This document shows, in pieces, positions 28,101-33,494 of a DNA stretch of 39,877 nucleotides (positions within the stretch are counted from its first letter, which is position 1; every line of letters begins with the position of its first letter). Made by a program: the position numbers and the translations under genes. The notes under the pieces are model-generated. The model saw nothing but the letters and a program-made list of their open reading frames with translations. It was not told the origin of the DNA and ran no database searches. This DNA is from Planctomycetota bacterium (lineage in GTDB: Bacteria > Planctomycetota > Planctomycetia > Planctomycetales > Planctomycetaceae): assembly GCA_021781115.1 (NCBI GenBank), contig JAJXXL010000175.1, positions 1 to 39,877 of the forward strand, written 5' to 3'.

Positions 28101-28684
28101 ATTATGCCAGAAGAGTTGACGATGTTGCCGCTCGTCAGAGGCGCGCCAGCGGTCGGCTCGACCTGAATATTTTCGAACAGCAGCGTGTCGGGAGTCACCG
28201 TCGACGGGAAGTTAATCTGGAAGGCAATTTGACTGGCCGACACAGCAAAGGCGTTGAAGCTCGACCCCACGGCAAGCTGATTGATATTGTTTGCCGCAGT
28301 CGCGTCGCCGGCTGTGATTTTGATATCGGGGGTCGAAGACGTGTTGAATCGGAAACCTGAGGGCGCTTCGAGAATTAAAGTACCGGCCGGACCCACATCG
28401 GAAGGTGCTCCTTCCGTGATCGTGGGGCCGGTGAGCGTCGTATACGCGGCCCCGGGCGCGCCAACCGCCGTATCAGCGGAAATCGAAGTGCCACCCGTGG
28501 CGGGGATGACCGTTGCTGAAAGCAGCGCCCGCTCCTCGAGTCGTTCACAGCGGCGGCCAACGATCACTGAACCGCCCAGCGGGTGCCGCAGTCGGCGGCC
28601 CCGTTCGTCACGCCGCCCCCGGCGGGTTGAAAGTGCACGAAGAACGCTGTTCGGCAAAGCGGCGAGCCAAGAGGTGATCAACAT
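19199..28684 (-). CDS. Giant repetitive surface protein (3161 residues)
   Basis: This is an exported protein with a long basic N-terminus and the LEPR-XLL-type signal RLEERALLSA (residues 48-57). A good ribosome-binding site (AAGGA, about 10 nt) supports ATG28684. In order it shows a non-repetitive N-terminal region, an invasin/Big-like domain (about 211-320), beta-rich adhesin-like sequence, four 105-residue repeats and then eight 91-96-residue repeats (about 890-2070), a probable parallel beta-helix (about 2160-2400, TIASSFVAVTNLQITGG, IDNNVGPGVLVEDSSNNVG), and a DUF5648-like domain (about 2900-3050, MYRAFD, HFFTT, HYYTT, GEHLYT). An Ala/Ser/Thr-rich linker and a terminal GLDSFWTQVSLRLG motif close it. 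Cys is rare and Thr, Ser, Ala, Gly dominate, as in filamentous adhesins. An adhesion or matrix role is inferred, not shown. Confidence 0.93.
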   Translation of the reverse strand: MLITSWLAALPNSVLRALSTRRGRRDERGRRLRHPLGGSVIVGRRCERLEERALLSATVIPATGGTSISADTAVGAPGAAYTTLTGPTITEGAPSDVGPAGTLILEAPSGFRFNTSSTPDIKITAGDATAANNINQLAVGSSFNAFAVSASQIAFQINFPSTVTPDTLLFENIQVEPTAGAPLTSGNIVNSSGIINGVSISANLGTLTEVPGAAAKLAFATEPSNTTVGTSISPAVAVNVEDQFGNVLTNDSATPVTLSITAGTGTTGATLSGGGATNDSNGVATFSGVNINRTGTGYTLDATSGLLTKATSTPAFQVAVNPSYTLPAPSVAGAATLSYNSVTGLDEYRDSTNALIASFSPSAVTGLVVNGTATANSLTVDYTNGDPLPSGGLTFNGFNNLGTLNFTGGTFKTETYDYTNGHNGDVKLTNSAGTLTDTITYTGLAPITNTGTAANVVLNLPAGNDQATLQDNGGNVELVSGNGAFEMTTFADPTGSLTINANGTSGSGVVTDTISVNTANLTSALTINGNESFTDVTVAGALGLGANSLSLTGSNIAIDAAATANGGITLTVGSIISENVAAGRLITTGTLSSASGLGTTLGGANSVATYTGSDGSGAGITLENSPTTAAPLILANVTENSGGLVSFTNTNGDIEVAGTVHDDAGVSLNASGAITETTGTINTAFTLTTDSATGTVLNGSNSVATFNATNATSGNVTLTNTALVTTITRISESGGGSVSVTDAGKEIDTTGAVTSTPNGNITLTSSTMSIGAAVTAGGTGAVSLLAAETTISGLISAGSLLSTGSTDFVTGTVITTGVQNYSGIVTFEENTTLSGSTLTFASTVDSGAVASSVTITGNAVFDGPVGSNASLIALAVSGTTDINGGSVLTTGTQTYTGAVTLSAPTTLTTTNSAVLFGSTVDNATATAESLAVVAGTGGTTFTGAVGGGANGAIAALSITGTGNALDDAVFKAAVKAASLNVAGTTDLNGGTVTTTGTQTYTGAVVLSANTVLTTTNSAVLFGSTVDNAAATAESLTVAAGTGGTTFTGALGGGANGAIGALSMTGTGNAADDAVFKAAVSAASVSVTGKSDLNGATVTTSGTQTYTGAVILSTNTTLTTTNSAVLFGSTVDNATATAESLKVAAGTGGATFTGVVGGGADGAIAALSITGTGNAVDDAVFKAAVNAASLNVAGTTDLNGSTVTTTGTQTYTGAVVLSANTVLTTTNSAVLFGSTIDNSTTTAYSLTVAAGTGGTTFTGAVGGGANGAIGALSVTGTGNATIDVVFKAAVSAASVSAAGTVDLNGAQVTTGGAQTYTGAVTLSANTTLSALTAPGTVTFGNTVNGGFSLVVNSPGNEVFDGRVGNLAALASLVTDDPASLITGVPGGQVQFNVVGAAPAVFTVTTTGAQTYNDAVLLQQNTVLSSTAGGTITFENTINGGFNLTANSTGNEVFNGRVGNLAALANLATDNPASLLTGVPAGLTQFNVGGVTPAAFTVTTTGSQTYNDDVQLLNNTVLSSTAAGTITFGKTINGAFGLTLNTAGNEVLNGQVGNAAALASLTTDDPASAMAGVPGGQVQFNVGGAAPTVFTVTTTGAQTYNDAVALLNNTVLSSTAAGTITFESTVNGDFNFTVNSAGNDVFNGRVGNAVALSQLMTDNPASGIAGVPGGQTEFNVAGANATTFTVATTGAQTYNDAVALLQDTVLSSTTAGTITFESTVNGDFNFTVNSAGNEVFNGRVGNTAALASLTTDDPASLIAGVPGGQTQFNVPGANSTTYTVTSTGNQTYNDAVALFQDTVLASTAAGTITFESTVNGAFHLTIDSAGNERFNGPVGNMAALTALTTDDLAAGITGGQVQFNVAGANATTFTVTTTGAQTYNDDVLLLQNAVLSSTAAGTVSFLKTINGAFALTVNSAGNELFQGRIGNAAALASLTTDDPASAIAGVPGAFVQFGVLGASATTFTVTTSGAQTYNDDVQLLQNTVLSSTSAGGANITFGRSINGGFALTVNSTGNEIFNGPVGTTTALLSLTTDDPAALIAGVPAGAAEFNFVGVTPATVTVATVGGQTYNDNVRLLQNTYFNGGGILAFKQAVTGASNLATSSGGTTGSAPSTQFFGNVSVGTGAASLAGAAQDAITLVAGNTTFGVATPITVQLQGDVRIESGMTVSGNAGNTKTLLEYKNTANPTVTSPVVTIASSFVAVTNLQITGGLGTAGDGVAFDNTAERDNVVLTSDWIHGNAQAGVRVGVAGQAVVHSLFYLQSSTIENNQGVNSTTAGVAAVNGGVVLGAVKNARIGGSSGTSNIIDNNVGPGVLVEDSSNNVGEMISQNSIYGNGGMTGVGIELDGQKEDAANSQVIATVSAPFASKLQYNSGNRINDLSAIGTAATQAGPNQLLNTPEINYAYMVSPTLMQVQFSVPVGVVGGVNVEFFLADAEGRQGQTYLGNTLYSRAGQGQGVVDVGVPVALPAGMTTLNPGTMIVATATDVNGDTSEFSRATSINPNPTLIGAANYGYIFTPGAKNPQGNQTVTFQDGGGNVLASGPYGEQPVLNYSWDISGVLWRLATVAYPDSSPATFDSHSLTNDEFGFYYVDGTSTSNSGTGTSTGAAVTGAVKGVAPSLGTAQNPAYAATALAAANIGIVRPFNSSATDTFNAPGPLAGSTTFSTMTTNAPIGFYLVRNASSAFLLTGPAKENGNVLPNGTAPADQLALTDSQVLSGAPVTQNQLPVAARTGIYPNATNAAPNSAFTNIATAFFSFSAANPDRTHNADGTINPNGQPLSHVGQGSDQIIVNSSNPPNPYQATLTTLTNQNRPFLVNSPSQYGNLANGTAGGMQLYLENQYEYPGFDPNNRATWNVESATFQNPVIQIDDLTQKPVSLTVSSPSVSVPITSSPPSTTTVPAGEMLMYRAFDPNNNTHFFTTSLAEFDNALANGWRDETTGQPSFAVYSTQVAGAVPLFRLYDPNAGLHYYTTDANERDSLVNQGWSFEKIEGYLDPAASADGSTEVYRLYNTITGEHLYTAVAGQKDAILAQFPGIWVQNASLGFAFAIDVGTSLPASSAAETAAIQSAPEQAADLSTATVSSTATIVGGAASSLAVNGANSLAPAGSASASASLDAPGGTANVVADGSTPLTATTRADSTSGLDSFWTQVSLRLGNSAAGILG
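22478..24733 (-). repeat. Type A coding repeats, eight units of mostly 282 bp
   Basis: A conserved QTYND anchor (plus-strand GTCGTTGTACGTCTGG and variants) recurs at 22478, 22766, 23048, 23321, 23603, 23885, 24167 and 24449. Spacings are 288, 282, 273 and then four times 282, always multiples of three. Each unit encodes roughly a TTGAQTYNDAV, NTVLSSTAAGTITFE, NGxFxxTVNSAGNExFNGxVGN, LTTDDPAS, and GVPGGQxQFNV series. Confidence 0.9.
24736..25995 (-). repeat. Type B coding repeats, four exact 315-bp units
   Basis: The anchor (plus-strand CGGTRTAGGT) occurs at 24736, 25051, 25366, 25681 and 25996, an exact 315-nt period over four units. Each 105-residue unit encodes TTGTQTYTGAV, TTTNSAVLFGSTVDN, AAGTGGTTFTG, GGGANGAI, and TGTGNAxDDAVFKAAV. 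It shares the QTYxxAVxLxxNTxL core with type A, so both types probably descend from one ancestral unit. Confidence 0.92.
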
Positions 28685-29123
28685 CGGTGTGAGTCCTTGG
28701 TGGTATTCAATCCGTTTGCGTGGTTGAGTTCATCGCAAAATCGTGACTTCGTTTCGATGCGTCTGGATTCGAGCTGCCGTTCGGGGAAGGCTCGACTTTG
28801 GTTCGCGCCGTGAGTGGTGCATTGGGTTTGGTGCGGGCCCATCGAGATCGCCCCCGGTGTTCATCTTCCAAACCTGTGCCCGTCCGTGGAAGACATTCTA
28901 AGCACACCCGATGCCCAAACGGCATACGATTGTGCACCCGCCAACGCTCCGTCGATAACCCCTCGCGGCAGTGGCGAAATCTGATTCGCTATCAATGCTC
29001 TACGACTGTAGCTGAGCCAAGACCAACCAGCGATCGCCCTGTTGGTCCCCGTTGAGCACACCGAATCGCTACAACCATCACGTCTTACCGAATCTGATGC
29101 AAATTACGCAGATTCATGGATTC

Positions 29124-29152
29124 ATTTAACCCGGTACGCAGTCGCGATTCAA
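29124..29152 (-). promoter_or_regulatory. Candidate promoter for the giant surface-protein gene
   Basis: On the minus strand, TTGAAT (29152-29147) and TTAAAT (29129-29124) are spaced by 17 nt, each matching 4 of 6 consensus bases, in a locally AT-rich stretch. Transcription would begin about 430 nt before the start codon, implying a long leader. Pattern evidence only. Confidence 0.28.
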
Positions 29153-29779
29153 GATAAAACCTGCTCAAACCAGAAATTTGTCGGATTCCGTAACTTGACC
29201 AGGATTTGACGAACTGCATGCGTGACGCTGCCGGCCTCAGTATCATCTCACGTTACAAGTCGATGCGAATGTCGCAACATGTCACCAGCCCTTTTGGCAG
29301 ATGAACCCAAACTCGATCCTGACGCCCCTGTAGACGACGCCTCACTATTTCACAAGCGACTCCCGACGTGGCGACGCGAAACCGATCTCAACCGCGTTTG
29401 CTCGTTGCCATGCGGAACACACCCGGTCCCTGGCAAGGACCAACCTGACGGCGACTTGGCCGAACATTGCATCGTCAGCCACAACATAACCATTTGCCGT
29501 ATTGATGGTTAGACCATGACGATCGTCCGCCGGTGCGCGTCGGCCGAAGCGCCTCGCACGAACTCTGCGAATTCACCGACGGTGACCTGGTCGCCCTGAC
29601 GATGATTGCCGCAATCGCGGGCGGCTCGCTGGCGATGGGGGCCAGACCACTGATTTCGTACGCGGCTCAACATGTCGATCACCGCGCATCGTCAGCCGTT
29701 TACAATGAATTCACGATCAGGCCGCATTCCGCCGCCTGACGCCGCGTCGCATGATTTACGACTGTGTGCGAAACACCTA

Positions 29780-29794
29780 GTATATTTTTTATAC
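29780..29794. promoter_or_regulatory. Very AT-rich inverted repeat
   Basis: GTATA-TTTTT-TATAC is a perfect 5-bp inverted repeat with a T5 loop, followed by TATTATATAGG, in a roughly 45-bp island that is far poorer in GC than its surroundings. It lies about 345 nt upstream of the kinase gene. It may be part of a promoter, a protein-binding site or a rho-independent-like element. Confidence 0.3.
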
Positions 29795-30137
29795 AGCTAT
29801 TATATAGGTACTTATTGAAAGTGACAGGCTGCCCGTGGCCAAAACTGGCTTACGCCGTTTTTTTCGGCGTTGCGGCAGTGTTTCCCGACATGGTTGCGTC
29901 TGGAACCGCGCATCCTTTGTCTCGCCTTCCGGCAACAAATCGGGCATTTTTTCTATCATCGGAGCGATGCGGCCGTTAGAATCAAAAAACTGGCGGTTGT
30001 TGAATCTTGGGCAGGACTCGGTCGAAGTTTTGCAGGTCGCCAGGTGGTTCTGAATCTGACGATTACGTGCGTGTTGATTTGCCGGGCCGACGATTTCCAC
30101 CGCTCGGCTGGTCATCGGGTGGGGAGACGACTCGGGT

Positions 30138-33100
30138 ATGCTGGTTCGTGGTCAGATTCTCGACGGTCGCTGGGAGGTCGATTGCAAAATCGCCGAAGGG
30201 GGGCATGGTGCGATTTACCGCGGCATTGACCGGCGCGGCCTCGAAGACGAAGGGGTCGCGATCAAAGTCATGAAGGCGGAAGGCGCCGTCGAACTGGCCG
30301 CTTTCAAAAGCGAGGCGCTGCTGGCGCAGAAATTTCGCCATACCAACGTCGTGCGCGTGCTCGATTACGGGCCGAATGCGGCGGATGCGAATGTTCCGCC
30401 GTTCCTGGTCATGGAATGGCTCGAAGGAAAAACTCTCAGCAGACTGATCGGCCGGCTGGAGGGCGACAGCATTTGCCGGCTGGTCGAGCAGGTGGCGTCG
30501 GCGTTGCAGCAGGCACACCGCAACAACCTCGTGCACCGCGATTTGAAACCGCTAAACATTATGCTGGTCCATGCGGGAGCCGAAGATGAGCGATTCGTGC
30601 TGCTCGATTTCGGAATTGCCACGAAGACCGATGCGTCGAAGACGCTCCGCAACGAGGCAGGCAAGGGGCTGGGCACGCTGGTTTACATGGCGCCCGAGCA
30701 ATTCCGGGAGCGCTGCGATCCTCGTAGCGACATTTATTCCTTCGGTGTGATCCTGTTTGAAGTGCTGACCGGCGTTGTGCCATTTCCTTTCACCGGCCGG
30801 ACGATCACGGCCATTCCCAACTTCCTGCGCACGCTGGAAGAAACCCCCCCGCCACGGTTACGCGATTTGGCCCCCGGGTTGGACGTTGCCCCGGAAATCG
30901 AAGCGCTGTTGCACCGCTGTCTGGCAAAACGCCCCGACGAGCGGCCCCAGTCGATGAAGGATGTCGCCGACGCATTCCTGCGGGATTTTCAGCCAGAACG
31001 CTACGTGCCGCAACCGCCTCCCCCACCGCCTTCGACGGCGGAAATGTCGGTCTATGGCAGCCACGAACGGCCGGCCTCTGACGCTGATCTGACCGTGGCC
31101 GCATCCGATCAGGTCTTGGCCGATTCCGATGACGTGTTGGCGGCGAATCGGCGAAACGCGACGGCGGGTTCGGATCTTGCAGACCCGTTTCCGCGAGTCA
31201 GCGATGACCCGGCCATGAACACCGCAATCCATGCCGATCGCTCGGGATCGGGTTTGAAACTCGATTCACCGGAGCCGATTTCTCGACTGTCGCTGCCGGA
31301 CACGGGCGCCTTGAATCATGAGCGTGATGGCACCCAAAGGGACGCGCTACCCCGGCCCGAAGTCGCACAGCGCGCCGAGCAACGGTTGGCGAATGCCGCG
31401 GCGACGCTGACCCCCAACACCGAGCTTCCCACGCCAACGTCCCGCGCCGGAACGGGTCTGCAACACATGCCGGACCACGCGCCCGACGCCGCCGAGCAAT
31501 CGCTCGCCGCATTCAGCGAATTCGACGATCAATTTGTATTCCGCGACAAACACAGCGGGAGACGGCGCCGCGCCGCAGGTGCGGCGCTGGGGCTTGCGGC
31601 GTTACTGATTGCGGCCGTTCCGTTGGCGCAGGCCGTGATCATTCCCACCCGAGTGGAGTCGCTGCTGGCTGCAGGCGATCACCCCGCGGCACTCGCCTGC
31701 CTTGAATCCCAGAATCGGATGTCGATGCTGCTGATTGACCCCGCCCCGCTGCGAAGGAGGATTCGCGAGGCGTGGTTTGTACGCGGCTGCGACCTGTTTG
31801 AAAAAGATGCAAAATACGCCGACGCCCTGCAAGGCTTTACGGCGCTTGTCGAAGCATATCCCAAGGAGGCCGAGGCGGCGGCCATTCGTGAACTGGCCCA
31901 GAAATTTGCCGCCGACCATTTCGAGATCGTCGCCGCCGAAGTGCACAAGCTGCAGGCTGCGGGCAACCATGCGGCCGCGTGGGACCGGCTGCGCGCCCCC
32001 GACGTGTCGGCGGCGCAGCAGGTGATTCAGGACATTGCACACGGGCCGGCTGAAACGGCCAGTTTGGCTGATTTGCAGCGCCATGTGCGGCAATTGTGGC
32101 TGAGACACGCGGCAACGCTGCCTGAATGCGAGCAGGTGCGCGAGTACGAGGGCCTGCGCGAGCGGGCCTCCGCTGATGAACGCCCCCGGCTTGAGTTCCG
32201 CCTGCATCGGGCGCGGGCGGTCTGCCTGCTGGGGCAGAACGACGCGCCCCGGGCGATCGACGAATTCACGCAGGCACTGAATGCCGACCACCAGGTCGAC
32301 GACGCGCTGCGGCGCGACATTGCCCTGCAACTGGCTGCGGCCCGACTCAAGGCCGCCCCGATGGCGACCGACGGCGAGACGGCACTCGACATGTTCCAGG
32401 CCGCCGTCGCCGGCCTGCGGCAGTTGCTTCACGAAACGCCAGACCTTCAGGCGGCGCGCGAAAAACTGGCGACGGCGCAGCTCGCCTGGGCACGACAGTT
32501 ATACAAGAACGTTCCCGGAAACTGGTCGGTTGCGGCGGCACGGTCGTCAGCAGATGCGGTGTGCCTGTTGCAGGCTGCACAAGCGATACCGGCATTGCCA
32601 GCCGGTGAACGCCGGGAAATCGAACAACTTCTGAGCGAAATTCACGAAACGGCGTGCGCCCAGGGAAACCTGCACGGGCTGCAGGGGGACCGCGAAGCCG
32701 AAAATGCCGTCCTGAAGAATGGTGCGATTGACGACGATGCGAATGCCGCGGCAGACAAGGAATATGCAATTTCCAATTGGGCGTTTGGCGTGGCCATTCT
32801 CGCGCGGCCCGATCAATCGCCGGTCATTTTTCTGGAACGCAGCCACGTACGATACTCGGGCTCCAGGCCCGACTACGAAGGCACGATCCAGGATCTGAAG
32901 AAATACCTCGACCGGACAAACATACCAGACGGCGCCGGCGGGGCCGACAAACTGCTGCGGGCCAAAGTTCTCGCGCGAATCGCTCTGATCTATTCGACCG
33001 CCCCGCCCCGGTTTCAAAACCCGCAACAGGCTCTGATACTGGCCAAACAAGCGTTTGAAATCGCCCCCAAAAGTGCCGATGTCTTGTTCTCGCTGGCCAC

Positions 33101-33296
33101 CACCCACGCGGCGATGCATCAGTTTTCCGCGGCGCTCGATTACCTGATCGATGCCGAGCAATTCGATAAGGACAAGACGCTGGCAGGCAAGATCAACGAT
33201 TATCGCGCCCGCTATGAAAACGAGGAACTTCGGATCGACCCCCGTGACAACTCGGAAACCGCCGAACCGGCGCCGTGCCCGCCCGAACATCCCTGA
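30138..33296 (+). CDS. Membrane-bound Ser/Thr protein kinase with TPR-like C-terminal half
   Basis: This 1052-residue kinase is of the PknB/Hanks type. The catalytic domain (about 10-275) has a Gly-rich loop (IAEGGHGAIYRG, residues 18-29), the VAIK lysine K43, helix-C glutamate E59, the HRDLKPLN loop with D135 and N140, DFG at 157-159, and APE at 185-187, so it should be active. A Pro-rich linker and a low-complexity juxtamembrane region follow, then one membrane helix at about 480-502 (GLAALLIAAVPLAQAVI). The rest (about 510-1030) is Ala-rich, helical and TPR-like, probably outside the cytoplasmic membrane as a sensor. GGAG lies about 11 nt before ATG30138. It is convergent with the VWA gene. 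The ligand and phosphorylation targets are unknown. Confidence 0.93.
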   Translation: MLVRGQILDGRWEVDCKIAEGGHGAIYRGIDRRGLEDEGVAIKVMKAEGAVELAAFKSEALLAQKFRHTNVVRVLDYGPNAADANVPPFLVMEWLEGKTLSRLIGRLEGDSICRLVEQVASALQQAHRNNLVHRDLKPLNIMLVHAGAEDERFVLLDFGIATKTDASKTLRNEAGKGLGTLVYMAPEQFRERCDPRSDIYSFGVILFEVLTGVVPFPFTGRTITAIPNFLRTLEETPPPRLRDLAPGLDVAPEIEALLHRCLAKRPDERPQSMKDVADAFLRDFQPERYVPQPPPPPPSTAEMSVYGSHERPASDADLTVAASDQVLADSDDVLAANRRNATAGSDLADPFPRVSDDPAMNTAIHADRSGSGLKLDSPEPISRLSLPDTGALNHERDGTQRDALPRPEVAQRAEQRLANAAATLTPNTELPTPTSRAGTGLQHMPDHAPDAAEQSLAAFSEFDDQFVFRDKHSGRRRRAAGAALGLAALLIAAVPLAQAVIIPTRVESLLAAGDHPAALACLESQNRMSMLLIDPAPLRRRIREAWFVRGCDLFEKDAKYADALQGFTALVEAYPKEAEAAAIRELAQKFAADHFEIVAAEVHKLQAAGNHAAAWDRLRAPDVSAAQQVIQDIAHGPAETASLADLQRHVRQLWLRHAATLPECEQVREYEGLRERASADERPRLEFRLHRARAVCLLGQNDAPRAIDEFTQALNADHQVDDALRRDIALQLAAARLKAAPMATDGETALDMFQAAVAGLRQLLHETPDLQAAREKLATAQLAWARQLYKNVPGNWSVAAARSSADAVCLLQAAQAIPALPAGERREIEQLLSEIHETACAQGNLHGLQGDREAENAVLKNGAIDDDANAAADKEYAISNWAFGVAILARPDQSPVIFLERSHVRYSGSRPDYEGTIQDLKKYLDRTNIPDGAGGADKLLRAKVLARIALIYSTAPPRFQNPQQALILAKQAFEIAPKSADVLFSLATTHAAMHQFSAALDYLIDAEQFDKDKTLAGKINDYRARYENEELRIDPRDNSETAEPAPCPPEHP

Positions 33297-33329
33297 ATAC
33301 CCGCGCTGCCAGTGCCTTGAACCCCACCA

Positions 33330-33345
33330 GGCTGCTTTTGCAGCC
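33330..33345. terminator. Stem-loop after the kinase gene
   Basis: GGCTGC-TTTT-GCAGCC is a perfect 6-bp stem with a 4-nt loop, 34 nt after the kinase stop and between convergent genes. There is no clear T-tract after it, so it is a weak terminator candidate that could serve either strand. Confidence 0.35.
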
Positions 33346-33494
33346 ACGTGCGCCCCGAGAGACCAGGCGAGCGCCGCCCACCCACTCAAACCGGCAGATT
33401 ATCGCTGCCGTCCGGCAATGACAGGTTTCCGTTTCGCCGACATTGGGCCAAGGAGTGCGTCTGGATCCCAAAAGGGGCGTCAATCGACGCCGCG

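Larger units (their letters stand above)
28685..30137. other. Long intergenic region without convincing genes
   Basis: About 1.45 kb separates the divergent giant surface-protein gene and the kinase gene. Several short frames exist (for example 29222-29512 and 29533-29739 on plus, 29789-30115 on minus), but none has a recognisable domain, a good ribosome-binding site or coding-like composition. GC content is visibly lower than in the neighbouring genes, especially at 29100-29220 and 29770-29825. No tRNA or known structured RNA was recognised. It must hold promoters for both flanking genes and may hide a non-coding RNA or a decayed gene. Confidence 0.5.

Noticed and set aside
29222-30115. Short frames in the 28.7-30.1 kb gap (29222-29512, 29533-29739, 29789-30115)
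   Set aside because: No recognisable domains, poor start contexts and non-coding-like composition. A real small gene cannot be excluded but is not supported.
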